Positions 1-16,400 of a stretch of DNA of 64,000 bases are shown here, piece by piece; position 1 is the stretch's first letter, and each line of letters begins with the position of its first letter. A program made the translations under genes and the position numbers. Where the stretch lies: contig NC_081335.1 of assembly GCF_022539665.2 (NCBI RefSeq), positions 1,798,001-1,862,000 of the forward strand. Reading direction: 5' to 3'. The notes under the pieces are model-generated. The model saw only the letters and a list, made by a program, of their open reading frames with translations. It was not told where the DNA came from and searched no databases. Origin of the DNA: Daphnia carinata (Eukaryota; Arthropoda; Branchiopoda; Diplostraca; Daphniidae).

Positions 1-1031
1 TGTGTATGCCCGTCTGAAAGGACGGACAATGGAGCAGGGAGCTAGTGCAGTACAAGAGGGGAGAACAAGGGAAAAGAGGGGGGGGGGGTATAGCCCTCAA
101 GTAGCGGAGGGGTCTAATGTGAGGGGTTGGAAGCAATCAATAAAGAATCTCAAGTTTCGCCGAGTGTGTGTCTGTTACGTCATTTTTGTAAAATCCGCGA
201 AAGTGCCCATATTATTTATGACTACAGGTCCATAATAATAATCACTTCATTGAGAGATAGCCAAGAGAGATTGTCGTCGATGAAAAGAAGGAACTACTAC
301 ACCACTTGAATCTTAATGACTATGTTAAGAAGCCCACGCACTTAAAAAAAAAAGAAAGGATTTATTAACACGGAATCAGTGCACGTTTGAACTGTTTCAG
401 ACAATTTATTAAACAACTTGTCTAAACGAATGGCACTAAAAAAAAATGTAAAAAAAAAGAAAAAAAGTTTGCAATTCCTCAACATCCCGCCGGCCTAAGC
501 GTTTTTCTTTCCCTACTGATCTGCTTCGTAAACGTTGCGTATTTCTTTTCCTGTAAAGTGGGCCATAACGTCAGCGCGCAGAGCGACCTTATGGGCCCGC
601 CGCTGAGCATATCTTGTTTCCCTTTTTTCTTTTCTATTTTTGCCGACGACAAATATAAATATATCCAAAACGACTCCATTATCGGTTGATGGCTTCTTAA
701 AAACAAGCGCACACACTCATCAATGGGGGGTCGTCGGGGATCCTTTCAACGACTTCATTTGACTCGTAAAGAACCTCGAACTGCTAATTTCTCGCCGCAG
801 TTGTTGCTCTTAATACTTATTTGATTGGGAAAAAGGAAATCGAGAGAGAGAGGCGAGTCTCAAATTACACCGAGCTATTATTAAACATCCATGTGTAGTC
901 TGTGACCCTTCCGATAAAATGCGAAAAATTGTAACGATTTCATGTGACTGGCGTGGTCCCAAGGCCGGACAGTTTTTTTTTTAAACACCCCCATGGCGTC
1001 TGTGTGCGTTTATAGCTACGGGCTTTCTTTC

Positions 1032-1062
<31 letters not shown>

Positions 1063-1683
1063 ATCCGTCTGGTTCATTTCCGTCAGTTATCACCTCGTCA
1101 AGGGGACGGATCTGATGAGAGCGACTTGAAACGTTTTGTAAGCGAACGATTCAAATTTCTTGCCGTGTCATGGCTCAAACCCTCTCTCATCCCGATCTGT
1201 TCTCTCTCTCTCTCTTGATCTCCGGAAAGGGAGAGTCTGATACTGGAGAATTGTATGCAACCAAGAAAAGAAAATGCAAACGTATCGTTTTATTCTCGGC
1301 CATCGTTTTTAGTTTCACCGTGAATTGATGGTCTATAATTGACGGATGGGTTCGTAAAAAAAAAGCTGAGACGTGAAACAAAAGCAAACGATTATGAGAA
1401 GTTAACGTGGACTCCCCTTTAAAGTCAGAAGAAAAAAATAAACAAACAAATGAATCAACTTTTTTGTAGAGACTTCCCATTGTGTGGTTTCCGTCACGAC
1501 GCCGCCCCACATCGTTGCTAGGCGATCGTTATGCATTTTTTACTTGTTACACCAACAATAAGTCGATGACCGAGGTCGTCCCCAAAGTTTTTTTCTTTTT
1601 CTCTTGTGTGTATGTGCGCACTTGTCTGTTATTTAGAGATAAGTCGACGATAATTGAAGAGTTCCTTTTCTTTTTTTTTCCAG

Positions 1684-1742
1684 GTGGAGACGCTAATTAC
1701 CAAAACCTCGTTGTGAAAAGATTTTCTCGGCGCTCAACAAAC
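1684..1742 (+). other. Candidate plus-strand exon a (59 nt)
   Basis: A long T/C tract ending TTTCCAG precedes it and AAC|GTAAGT follows. One frame is open (reads GDANYQNLVVKRFSRRSTN). No homology recognised. Splice motifs are the only evidence, and T-rich tracts are so common here that chance is a serious alternative. Confidence 0.22.
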
Positions 1743-2187
1743 GTAAGTCATTGTTTTCTTTTTCCCCTCTAATTCTAATGTTTTTAAGTGTCGTGTGTTT
1801 TTTTTTCCTTTCTGCGTTTGCGAAATGGGTTTCCGATTTTTTTTTTTTTTTTCGTATGAGAAAGTTAAACTAACGAGAGATATTTAAATGGAACATACCG
1901 AGACGTTGATGATATTGGAGATGAGACAAACTCCCGTGTCATTTGTTTTTCAAGTCGCACTCTTCTTGTCGTAACCGTACAGTTTGAAAACAACCACCGT
2001 TTTTTTGGCGCATTAATTCAATGTTTTGAGTGGGTTGTATTTTTTTTTTTTTGTCAACACTTAAAAACTCGAGATTCACGAAATGTAAAAAAAAAAACAT
2101 GTAGTCCGCAGAGAGTTTTCACTTTGAGAGCGAACAGGCCGGAGCTCAGCTCGGGAATGAAGACGAACCGAAGGATTAGATACGAAA

Positions 2188-2213
2188 AGAGAGAGAGAGA
2201 GAGAGAGAGAGAG
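2188..2213. repeat. (GA)n microsatellite
   Basis: A 26 bp pure GA tract in the 3' flank of Ubx. Confidence 0.95.
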
Positions 2214-5200
2214 CTCCTCTGGTCGCCGCCTTGCACATGCGAGGCCGTTTCACGCTACTGGCGTCTCAACTGTGCAGGTTAGAGCTCATATTTTCCCCCG
2301 GCTGTGCTAGTGCGGCTATTGGGGCTGCTCTTTGCTCATTGCGTGCTAGTAGTTGCCTTTTTTTCTCCTCTCTTTCTCCCCTTAGCCCATTTGTTTTTTT
2401 TTTCGCTGTAAGGAGAATAGAGAGCGCAAGCAAAAAAAAAAAAAAAAAAAAAAGAAGCCTTTGCCACAGCCCCCTTTTTGCCCTGCGCTATAGGGGGCTC
2501 TTTGCGACTTCCCCCCGCCTCCGCCGCGTGAGTCGCCGCCGCCGATCCGGAGGCCCTTTTTTTTTTCTTGCTGTCTTTGCCATCCACCCGACACACAGAC
2601 ACTCTTTGCGCGCGCCAAGTGACCAACACACGTGACCACCGATTCCACCAATCATATCGCCCGCCCGAGTGCATCCCGCCCTTTTTTACGGCTTCCTTCA
2701 AAAATTAACTGAGATCAATTTGAAAATAAGATTTTTTATTTTCAAGTGTAGAGAGAGAGACACGAATTTTGTTTGGTGATGTGGCTGTGGTATAGGCTTG
2801 ACTCAAAGTTTTGTTGAATTTTGTTTTTTAAACCCACAAAATCGGGGTAAGGGGGTTGTCTTTTAATTTGAGATTAAAAATTTAAAAAAGGAAGAAAATG
2901 AAGAAGAGGAATGAGTCTAAAAGAAGATTTATTTCCAATTTTAATGACGAGTGAAATGGTTTAATCATTGGGCAATGGCGTCCCTGCTGCTTCACTCAGT
3001 AGGGGTACCTCTGTGCGTAGCATTAATGTAAATGGGTTTCTATTGTCTTCGTCCAGGGGTTTCACAACCGGTGTAGTGTATATCCGGTGGTGTTGGAAGG
3101 GAGCGTACCCCCCGCCTCAAAACAAAAAAATTCCGTGTGTATTATTTTTCTTTTGTTTTTCTGTTTTTCTTATTTTTCAAAAATAGACTGAACCGGTTTT
3201 TAACGTAGCGGCTGTGTAATAACTGTAGTCTTTTTTTTTGTTCACTAGCCACCTAAATTGGCACCTTGAAAATAAAAACAACAGAAAAGCGAAAAAAACG
3301 ATCCGATGACATACCCGATGGCTCGTCTCTGTGCAACGTCATAGCCCGAATCCATAAATTGTCGACGAAAATGCGCTTCTTTTTTTTTCCTCCAAAAAAA
3401 ATCCGTGATAAATACCTCGCCGTGTGTTTGTTATTTGTGCAGTTGGACTAGAGACGGGGAGGTCAGAATTTGCATTGGAAGCTTCTCTCGGTGCAACCTG
3501 CGGATTCTCCGCATCTTTTTTTTCTTTCTGATATTTGCGGGGGGGGGGGATTCTTTCCTTCCTTTAGGCTGCAATACGCGCGCTCGTCTATAAAGATATC
3601 TATAACAAGCCGGCGATCGCATGATTTATCTTGATTGTCAACCGTGTGTCTTGAGCGGGCCGGTGAGCTATTGGTGCACCTTCTACGTAACGCGACGATA
3701 AATCCTTGCCGCCTTGGTGCACCGAGTGGCTGGGGCCGCGCGGCGCGTACAGAGTTACAAAACTCGCACACACACACACACACACTCGCACATAAATAAC
3801 GCCACAGATTCCCTCCGTGCGACTTGTGTGTATACCAATATCGTATAAATATAGGGACATTTCTCCTTTGATTCTCTACGTGTTTCAATCAAAAATCATC
3901 AAGCAAAGAATTATAAGGGAAGAATGCCGGCTGATTTGATGTGCGCTCGGCGGGAATTCGCGTAAATCATTTTGAACCAGTTGAAATTATCGTGTTTTTT
4001 TTTTTAAAGGCAAATATCGAATTTTTGCAGCACTCAAATTTTTGGATGTTTTTGTAAACTTGTTTTGAATACTTGAATATAGGAGGGCACAAAAAAAAAA
4101 ACGAGAGCCTTATAGAGTACATATCTAGGCTAGATTCTTTTATTGATGTTGAGGCTATTTCGCCGACGACGACGGCGAAAATCCCCTCCCATCTTTTTGA
4201 GCCCATGAATCTCTGCGAGTAATAAAACGTCTGTTTTTTTTTCTCTCTCTTTGGCCTTAGCATGGCCTATTGCCATATAGTCTGAAATCCCTGCAGGAAG
4301 AAAAAAATGTTGCACCGGCAATGTTTTTTCTTTTTTTTTTTCGCTGGGACTGATTTTTATTGCGTTTTACTTCATCTGTTCCGGCCTTCCGCCGCCGCCA
4401 CTATCGCCGCCATTTCTTGTATTGCTGGTGCAAAAAAAAAAAAAAAAAAAAGAGACTATGGGTCTGTTTTGTTTAAACCATGTCCGGTCAGTAACATTTA
4501 TTATGCCAGTAAGGCACAAATGTAAAAACAACCTATCCGTTTTTTTTCTTTTGCTCTTTTGGTCGACCTTTATATATACGGCAATTACAGTGAAATAAAT
4601 CGCAAGTGATGTAAAAGAGAGAGAGAAAAAACAGTCTGAAAAAAAAAAACGATTTCTCCGCCTTCTAAATTGCTTTGCAGATGGTTCCCACTCCATACAA
4701 AAAAAAATGCGGATTTTTTTTTTTAACACTAGTGTTGTGACTTGTTTGACTTTGGACCATAACCAATGTTACCTGGTGACCATCCATCACTTGTCATTCT
4801 TCAATTAGAAATCGTTTTATTTTTTTGCCTTGAATGTTGTTTTTTGTTTTTCTTTTTTCAAGGTGGGCTTGGTTATGTTTGTGTACATGTTTTAAAGTGT
4901 GGGAGAGAGAGAGAAAGAAAAGGAAGAGAGCAAAATCGATCAATTTTGTTTTGGACCAATGGCGTTAGTCCGGTTGAGGTGAACCGTGTTGGTTGGGTCT
5001 TTCCCCTCGTCTGCTCGGACGTGTATTAATGATCTTCTTTTCTTTTGCGTTTTTGTATGTGGAAAAAAAAGAGAGGCTCGGTATTGGCGTGGCCGCGTAT
5101 TGGGTCCGCCGTTTTTTTTTTTCCTCATTTCCATTTCAAAATATTGTGAGTTTTGGTCTTTTTTTTTTTTTTCACTTTGACGATGCGCGGAACTTTTAAC

Positions 5201-8200
5201 GGCCGGCCATTGTATCCCGTCACCTGTGCCCAGGCCATTATCGATATAGCGATAACAGTAGTCAAAGCAAGGGGATTCCCCATTTTTATGTGATGATTCG
5301 CCATAGTCTCGTGATTCCGGAGGTAATCTCTCTGTCAATAAAGTCTTCCGTGGCTTTTATTATTTTTGTAAAAACAAAAAAAAAAAAAAGAGAATGTATC
5401 CTTTTTTGTGATTCGCTACTTTCCATTTTTTTTTTTTGTGTTGTTGTTGCTTTGGAATGAACGGCAAAACGGGGAGGAAATGAAGACAGGCTCTCGGGAC
5501 AAATGGTGGTTTGGTTATCGAACTGGCAACGGCGCGCTTAGTTATTATGTATCTATATACATACACACTATATAGCCTGAAGAAGAAAACAGAAAGAAGA
5601 ATGTCTTCTTTTGATGTTTTTTTTTTTTTTTTTCTTTTTAAATGAAGGCCCCTTTTTTTGTGTGTGCCTGGCATTTATCCAAGGCCCCAGCGTCTCGGGC
5701 GCTTGATATGGAAATGAAGAGAAATGAAGGCGAATCTCACAAGTTGTTAATGGCGTTATTTTTTCCATTAAAAACACAAAAAAAAAAAAAAATTCTACTA
5801 AGCAACGGGGTTTTGGAGAAAGAAACAAGCAAAAGTTGCTGTTTCTTCCGAAAGTCGGCGGCAACTCATCGCCGGCCCATGTCGGCTATTTGGGAAGTTT
5901 TTTTTTTTTTTTCCTCTTTTTTTTTTTTTTTTTTGTATGTGTGTGTGTCGGAGGAAATCGAGTCCAAGATGGCGTGTCTATGATATAAGACTACAGGCTA
6001 CAAACGAAACACGAGGGAGAAAAAGTGGTGGGGAGAGAAAGAGTAAGAGTACAACGTACTACATACATACACACAGCTCTTTTCTCTTTAACTCTTGTGG
6101 AGAGAGCTCCCCCCCCCCCCCTTCTCTTTTTTTTCCCTTTATTTCTTCTTCTTTTCGGGGTCGGATATATATTTCCTCTCTGACTATTCCCCCCCCCCCC
6201 TTTTTTTTTTCTTTTTCTGATGTCGTAAATTTCGTCGGGTGGTGGCGGTGCTGGAAGCCTTGATTCCCCAAAGAATAGAAGCGCCCCGCTCTGCTGCGAA
6301 ACCGATCAATGGATCCGGCGGGCTAGAGGAATATCCCCCCCCCCCTCTTTATTTTTGCCCTCCCACAGATCCACACACACACACACACGATTCGTATCGG
6401 CCAACCATCTGCATTTCGTCAATATTGGAGAGAAAAAAAAAGCCTACGGGGCAACGTAACTAATGTATTATATTTAAATTTAAAAATAAATAAAAGTGAG
6501 AGGAAGGTACGATATTTTTGTTTCTTGGTTGTCATACCAACGGAAATGCATTTGCCAATCGACCAATCGCGTGATGCACGGCCGTGAGCACGGCAGGGGA
6601 AAAAAACAAAAGTGCAATGGAAGTATTTGGAGCTTTTAGAGATCGAATGCCTTAAAAAGTCTCCGTTTGATGATGAATTGAATGCAGTAAAGACTTTAAA
6701 AGTAAACGAACAGAGGTATGGTAAGGGGAAAAAAAAATGAAAGAGTGGTAAAACGAGAACTTTTTTCTTGAGAAAGGCGACACCGCCCAGCGGCCTATCC
6801 AGACGAATTGCTTCTTCCTTTTTCTTTTTTTGTTTTATAAGCTCACTAAACTTATACATATGAGATCATTGACTGCCAAATTTCTAGCCGGAAGAAAGTG
6901 AAATGAGAGACGCTATGATATAAACTTGTTTGCTTTTTTTGCTAGAGGATCTAAAACTTTTGACCCAAGGTCTCGTTCCCTTCGACGTCTGGCCTGATAT
7001 ACATTTTAGACTTAGATTCCGGTCCGTCTTTTTTTTTTTTTTTTTTTTTCAGAATTTTCTTTTCAAGGTTTTGGCGTGTCCACCACCACCACAATAAAGC
7101 AGTTAAGATGGTTATCTAGCTCTCTTGTGTTTCTAGCGTCCAGAAAAAAAGAGAGGCATATACAGCATCGTATGCTATATTTACAATCTTACCTTTTTTC
7201 TTGCTGCTGTCAGCTGGCGTTGAGACAGAAGAAAGAATCCGACACTGCGTATCGTTTCAAACTGCTTTTTTTTTCTTTCTGAAACTAAGGGGGGAAAGAA
7301 AAAAACGACGGCGAAGAAAATTCGAAACGGCTGAGACTTGTACCACGAGGGCTGCATGGCTTGCGTTAGCCTTTAGTTCTTTTTTATTTTCCCTGACACT
7401 CTTGCGCAGAGCCAAGAGTCAACGTAAGCGGGGCTTAGAGAGATGGATGGGCTCGGAAGATTCATGGCTTATATTGGCAGCTTTTAGAGAAGAAGACTGG
7501 GTTTGGTGGCACAACTCCTACGATGTGATGGTACTACTACCCGTATGGTGTGGTAAACACAGCAGGAAGTCCATAATGGCATGAAACAATTCGATTTCTC
7601 AGGTGGTCTTTTTATTTTTTATTTTTTTTTTCAGGTGGTCTGCCGCCGTTGCACGCCCACAAATCACTGTATTGTTATAGACGTTATGTTGTATACTTGA
7701 AATTGCACCGAGTCACCCACATCGTTAAGAATGAACAATACCCGTACGCAAGCCAAATGTTTCTCTCTCTTTTTTTGTTGGTGGTATAAAATGTACATAT
7801 TTAAATATCGACGGCCCCAAAAAAATTTTTAAAAACCAATTGCTTTTCGAAATTTTAGAAAATAGTTTTAGGCCTGGGCATCTTTGAGTGTGAGAGATAT
7901 CCCGCAAAGCCGTCGGCGGCTTTCCCCTCCATTATTTTTTTATTTCACCTCATTACGAATGCAAATGGCATCACGTAATGACATTTACTTTGAAATCGTG
8001 TTTAAAGTTAAAAACACAATTTTTTGTTTTGTTCGCATCATGTTGTTTCTAGTTATAAAATTCGGATCGTGTTTCGAAATGCGTTACGCACGTGCGTTAC
8101 AAGTCCCTTCTGTTTTTCTGCTTCGTTTTCGAAATTGGCCCATATAAAACTGTAGGGAGTCTTCGGAAAAGAATCGCTCGAAAAACAAAAACCAACAGGC

Positions 8201-9862
8201 GTCGTCGGCCAGTAGTGGTGTAAAAAGTGTGCGACTGAAGGGCCCTGCTATTAAAGTCGCTATAAACCTTTTTTTTTTTTTTTTACGACATGACCCCTCG
8301 CATGCGGAGAAAGCGGAAGGCCTAAAGAACCATTTTTCTAGCTCGCGCGCTCCCATTCCAATTCACAAATTTCCTCGCCAAAAACGTAAACTAGGCCTGT
8401 TTGCTATTTTTCTTTTGTGTAAAAACGAATTTCAATTTGTAGTGAGAAAAAAAAAAGAGTGAAAGATTAATGAATGAGGTGCAAATAAAGTCATTTGTAA
8501 AAGCCTTAAACATACACACACACACATTACAAGATGGAAGGGCGGTATCCCTTTTTTTTTTTATGCGACGTGATTTGTGAAAATAGAGTGTTATGTTGTT
8601 GTGATGGTTATGTCGACAGTTTGTTTTGTGTGTGTATGTTTTTGTCTGTTTTACGAGAATGTGAGGGAAAAGAAGAAGAACGCGGGGGCCCTTTTGGTCT
8701 GATTGAGTGGAACCCAGCGGTGCTAATAGGCCCATACAGTAGCAGCTCGTCAGGCTATAGCTGCCAGCGGAGTCGTTAGATGGCAATCTGATGGCCCATA
8801 AATGTCACCTTGTATGGTCCGGCGCTGAGCTAATAAAAACTCCTGCTTTACCGTCTGTGCGAGTGTGTGTGTGTGTGTGTGTGAACGTTTAGACGTACAC
8901 GCGCTTTACCGCTCGTTTTCTACGTCAGCTTTATCGTCGTTGTATTTACCGCGAGTGTGTCTCTATAGGTGTTTACGGCTATCGTTAACGATGGTTGTTT
9001 CCAGGATATTTCGGGACTAGATAGGCCGCATTCCCTTTTTTTTTTAGTTTCTTTTAATTTGTGCTTGCGCTATTCGTACGTTCTTTTGAGTTGCTCTTCT
9101 GCTTTTAGTTCGATGGCGAGAAAGGGGGAAAATTACCCAAGCAGGTCTTTTTCTTTTTTCTTTTTTTTTAAGTAACAAGCTTTGGTTATTCCAGCAACCC
9201 CATTGGAATTTAAGGGCGTGTCTCTTCTCTTTTTCTTTCTTTTTTTCGTACCAGAGTTTCGACTCACTTACTCGTTCAGGCCGTGGGGCTTGTTCAAAGG
9301 CTAAATAAGACGAGCTCGGACATCTAGCGGTAAATTGGACAACGTGTTACTTCACGAGGGAATTATTTCATTTCGTTTTGGCTTACACGTGCTTTCAATT
9401 TACAAATTTAATTGCGTGATTCGCAAATTGTAATTGTTTGCCACAACATAAATGAAATAATGGAGTAAAATTAAAATCATTTTCAGGTTTTTCAAGTTAA
9501 GGAGTAGTTTCAAGTGAGGAAGTAAACTGATATTGTTATTGTAAACTGAGTAAATTTTTATATCGTGTTCGGCAACAATTTTACTCTTAATAACGTTGTC
9601 GAAATTTCGTCCGCAAATTCCAAGTTGGTGGTCCATTTTGTAATAAAGAACAAAAAAGAAAAGTAAAAGAAAAAAAAAACATACGAAAGTCGCGTAGTGG
9701 TCACATTAGTAACTGCGTTTAGTAAAAACCCCTGGTACTTTTCAAAATGACCGTTAGAGGTCTCTAGCGACTGAGCTCTACTACCATGTAAAATAAACCT
9801 TTTCGATTTTCCTTTTTTCCCTTTTTTTTTGTTGCTTGCAACTACAAAAGCCCAGCAAAAAA

Positions 9863-11543
<1,681 letters not shown>

Positions 11544-11832
11544 CTTTAAAAGGTTTGACGATGCACTGCGACGAATGATGTTTGAATCAAAAGATACTAA
11601 AAAAAACGAAGCTTTGGTTGTGTGGCAAACTTGAGTGAGGTATGCAGGGATGGGGATAGTGGGACAGGAAGAAGGAAAAAAAAAACATAATTTGTTCTTT
11701 GCAAAAGGGGTAAGAAAATATTGAAGGAAAGTTAAAGAAGAAAATCGTGGGAGTAAGGATTTTTTTTGGAGGGGGGGAGGGAAGGAGATGATTTGATTTA
11801 GCTGTTTGCATTTTCTAGTAATGTTTTTGTTC
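11544..11832 (-). other. Proximal Ubx 3' UTR, ending at a consensus splice donor
   Basis: This is the 289 nt after the Ubx stop on the minus strand. I see no AATAAA in it. It ends at AAAG|GTAAGC (GT at 11543-11542), a strong donor. If used, the Ubx message would be spliced in its 3' UTR to something further downstream instead of ending here. The stretch is purine- and C-run-rich on the minus strand and shows no coding signal. Whether it is really UTR is inferred from position. Confidence 0.5.
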
Positions 11833-12156
<324 letters not shown>

Positions 12157-12237
12157 TCAAATACATGGATTCCACTTATCGCGTACATGATACAACACTT
12201 GAATTTTTATTTTATTTTATTTTTTTTTTTTTGCTAG

Positions 12238-12310
12238 TATTTTAATGATTCGAAACAAGGACGCAAGGCAAGAACGATCTCGACTCTGGCGCAGTTTCCC
12301 AACAACTAGA
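12238..12310 (+). other. Candidate plus-strand exon (73 nt), antisense beside Ubx exon 2
   Basis: A very long T-rich tract ending TTGCTAG precedes it and AGA|GTAAGG follows. It lies about 110 nt from Ubx exon 2 on the opposite strand. Splice motifs are the only evidence. Confidence 0.18.
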
Positions 12311-14697
12311 GTAAGGACACGTAACAAGAACAAGATGAACTTAAAAGAGCTGTTATGCCACCGTGGCATAAGGGATAGTGAGGGGGGGGGGGAAAGATGG
12401 AGCACATCCGATTGTCAGGTAGCGCGATACTTGCTGTTATATATATCTCTGGTTAACACAAGAGATAGTAACTTGTCTTGTTTCAATGTCTTTTTTTCTC
12501 TCTTGATTTTATTCTTTTACGAGAGCTCGTAAAATGAAATAAAAAAAATTGTTTGAAAGAGTGACGCAAAAAGGCCGCCCGAGGGATGTCGTAAAAAAAA
12601 AGAGAGCGAGAAGAAGTCAGGTCAAACTCTTTGGCCTCTTTGATCGCTGCGCGCTGTTAGATATACACATTTTGTTCTATGTATAGATAGGGCTCTCTTT
12701 TACCCTGTTTTTTTCCCCCCTTCCGTATATAATACCCTTTGAACTGTGGATAGTGGAGGATCGTTTTATTACCTCACATAAAGGTCTCTCCTTTCACACT
12801 CTCTTTGTCTTTTTTTTTTCCCTTTTTAACCGTCAATTGTTACGTTTTCAACCTCTTTTTTCCTCTCGTTTCTTGTGAGAGTTTTGAAATTGAAGGGGAA
12901 AAAGATAACACCAGGAGAGAAGAAACTCTTGACTGACACTTCCGCCTAGACTCGTCGGGAAATGGCTGACTCTTGGAAAACAGATGTTTTGGGTGATCGA
13001 ATAATTGGGATGATTCGAAATTGGGTTAACACTTTTACTTTGATGCCTACAATTTTCGAATTTTTCAACAAAATGTTCGAATGATAGGTGTGCGTAGGTC
13101 TTTGACAGGTCGTTTGATTCATGACTCTGTATGTGTAAATAATTTAGAGGGGGGATATTTATTTCTCTTTTTAAAGGCCAGTGCACCAATAGGCTGGTTG
13201 CAATAGACTTCTCCGCCCTCGTACTCAAAAGGGAGGGGGTCATGCAAGTTTTGGAAAAAAAAAAGAGCCACATTTTTGGGGTTCCAGCATTTTTTCTTTT
13301 CCATTTAGGAGGGAGGTTGAAAAGAAGAGTCGCCTATTCTTGTTGCTTTTCAGCTGTCTCCGTTGTGGACTTTTTTCAACCCTCCCAAATACGCCACCCC
13401 TCGTTTTCCTTTCATCTGCTCATTTTTTTTTTTTTTTTTTTATACCCTGTTTTTGTCTGGCGACCAATCACAGAGCGTGGCTCTTTTTATTTGTGTCATG
13501 TTTGCCATTTTTTATTTTTGCTTTTCGCCATTTGGTCTGCAGGATTGGCAAATTTCCCAGTCCAATCAGAGCAACTCTCGTGGTTGTGTGGGTCGTCTGG
13601 TCCGTTCGGTTTGTGCGTTAAGGTCCAGTGTCGAAGTCAATTAAAAGTTGGCCCTCACTAAGTCGTAAAACTGCCAAAAGGCTTTTTTTTTTTTTTTTTT
13701 TTTTTTTTGTATTTTCTCTTTTCGGTTGCCGTCATCAGCAGCGAAAAAACCGGGCCAACGCACACACGTACACACAGACACGTAAAAAGAAAGGCAAAGA
13801 CAGAAGACCTAAATTGAATTTGTGTTTCCTTTTCTCTTCTCACCGAAATGAACCCTAAAGAAAAAGAGGCCCTATTGCACTGCTGATTGTGTTTATCCGT
13901 TTCCTCTGTTTCATCGACGCAATTACTTTACACCACACCGATGTCGATTACTTTTTTTTTTTGTTAGGGGTTCTATCCTCCCTTTCTTTCGATTTCCGTC
14001 TTTTTGGTTTTCGTTTTCATCCATCGCCGCAACACCTTTTAGGAAACGCGGCGATGGTTGCAGAAACAATGGGGGCAGTACCTATCGAAAGATTTATGGC
14101 CGGACCTTCTCGCAGCCTTTCCATCAAGGAAAGAAGCTAAGAAAATTACAAATGCGAAGACAATCAGCGAAAAAAAAATTATCGTGTCTATCGGGGGATC
14201 CCCGATTCGATTTTCTACTTTCAAAAATAATTAAGACCTGTTTCCAATTTTTCATTAAAGCGCACGTTCAATTAAAGAAAAAGAAACGAGGTGTAAAGTT
14301 GCAACGTTTTGTTTTGTTTGAAGTAACGGGGCAGGGCGTTCGCGGCGAGAACGATGTGTTGATCTATTAATACGCCCCACAAAGAAAACGAAGGCGAGTC
14401 GGAAGAATGGTCTTTCGTAGAGAGCGGCCGTCAAACCACCCGAAATTCACAGATATATTTAACAGTTGCATGACAAAACAATGGCGTCCCCCCCCCCCTT
14501 TTAGTACTGCAACAGAGAAGTAGAGGGGACTTCGCTTTGCTGCTTGAAAACTTCTTGAGCATGCCAACACATTCAACCCTGCTGGTTTTGTGTAATAAAG
14601 TAGACGCTGCGAGAGGGGAAAGAGGAAAAAGGCAAGAGCAGTAGCTTTTTAGAATGGAGAGTCGGACTCGCTCTGTCTGCAACTCTTCTCATCCATC

Positions 14698-14702
<5 letters not shown>

Positions 14703-14738
<36 letters not shown>
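14703..14738. repeat. (GA)n microsatellite
   Basis: A 36 bp pure GA tract inside the Ubx intron; potential GAGA-factor sites. Confidence 0.95.
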
Positions 14739-14741
<3 letters not shown>

Positions 14742-16187
14742 AGAAAGGAACTGAAAGAAAAAAATAAATGTTTTGGTCCTATTTTTCTTGCGGAAGCCGA
14801 AGACGACAGACTCGCCTGCGATGCATATTTCACAGTGCGTATACTATACATTTTGAAAAACAGAAAAGAAAACAATTTCAATACGCTGAATTCGACTCCC
14901 TTTCCTATTCGGCAACAAGCGTCTCCTATTGGTTTATTTTCAAAGTTCTTTTTTTTTTTTTTTTTCTTTTACTCCTTTCGTTTCGGTCGGCGGGAGACAT
15001 GAAACAGATTGCGCAAATCATCTTGTGTTCCTCAACCCTGTTTCCTTTCGGCTTGTTTTATTTTCTTTTTTCTTTCCTCCGACGTCTAAATATTAGGAAA
15101 TCTCAGCCGCCATCGGCTTGGAAATAGAACCAAAAAAAATATATATATATCTTTAGATATTTAAGTTAATAGAAATATTCAAATTTCAATCCGCAGAAAA
15201 CGGGATGTTCTATTTGATTTTTTGGGGCTCATTGTTACGAAGTGGAGGAATCGAACATCGTATGATTTGGTATAGCGGATATTGAGCCCTCGTAGAGTAT
15301 CCCATTCATTGTATGTTCCGGCTGGTTTTCTTTTTTTTGTATTTAAAAGGCCAACTGTTGTATTCAAGACTACAAAGCGAATAAGGAATATAATAGAACT
15401 GGCGCACACGGAAGGTGAAAAAAAAAAAAATAATAAAAAAACGGAGCTATTATATAGAATCGAGGTAGCCGTGTGTAAATCACACGCCAAATCCCATAAA
15501 TTTAGCCCAATCATGTGTTCACCATTATCTCCTCCTCCTTTTTTTTCTTTTCTTTTTCTTTCTCAGCTGAGAAAATATAAATGGATCACAGCCGAGGCGG
15601 GAAAAATTTTCAAATATATTAGAACTTTTTTTCTTCAAATTTCGTTCGTTTGGATGCAACATGTTTGATATCAAATCTTTTTTTGGCCGAGAAAAACAAC
15701 AACTATAGATCCTCTCCAATACGCAGTACACACATTGATGCATAAAACAGCTAGTTCCATCGCATAGGCAACACACACACAGTGAAAAGAGACTCGAGCT
15801 GAGAGAGTTTTTCAGCTGTCGAAAAGTTACCGGCCTGAAAAAGGATCGTAAATCCTTTGAGTTTGAGATATTTCAGTGGGAAGAAGAAGGAAGAAAAAAA
15901 AAGGGGGGGGGGGGGGAGGAATGGAGGCCTGAACAAGTTTTTTTGAGAAGGAACTAGCAAGCACTATATGCCGCCAGTGAAGTCAGTACACGCAAGAAGT
16001 CTCCGATTCTAAGTTAAGATTTCCTTTTCTTGTAGTAGAATTTATATATATTTTTTTGGGGTCCCCCTTTCGCATTGCCCCAGCATCTTGTCGGAATACT
16101 CTGGTTCTTTCAACTCCCCTGTCTTAACTCGTCGACCTCCCCCGCACATTCGACGCCAAAATGAGCCGCTCTTGACGCCCTCCTACG

Positions 16188-16281
16188 ACCAATAGCGCTT
16201 CAAGTTAAATTTGTAACAGTCGCCGACCGACCCGCAACCAATAGCGCAGCTGCCGTTCCTGCCCTACTCCCCCACATGAGT

Positions 16282-16314
<33 letters not shown>

Positions 16315-16400
16315 TTGGAAGTGAAAATGGCGTCTTAGAGAAGAAAGGGAACTTATTTCTTCTTTATTGTCCTCTATCATTGCCAAGTGGTAAATATAAA
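16188..16400 (+). promoter_or_regulatory. CCAAT pair and TATA-like site in the Ubx intron
   Basis: The 11-mer ACCAATAGCGC occurs twice (16188-16198 and 16237-16247), 49 bp apart on the plus strand, with TATAAA at 16395-16400 and TATAAAA further on at 16601-16607. The block is GC-richer than its surroundings. It could be a promoter for a plus-strand transcript, but no start site is proven. Confidence 0.22.
16283..16313. repeat. Poly(T), 31 bp
   Basis: A pure T run in the Ubx intron, between a CCAAT pair and a TATA-like site. Confidence 0.97.

Noticed and set aside
7193-7213. 21 nt minus-strand microexon-like segment (CGCCAG acceptor, AAAAG|GTAAGA donor)
   Set aside because: Too short to support without RNA evidence; downstream of Ubx with no partner exon recognised.
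12848-13273. 141-codon minus-strand ORF in the Ubx intron
   Set aside because: Free of large repeats but with no recognisable domain, no splice link to Ubx and a length not unusual among the chance ORFs of this window.
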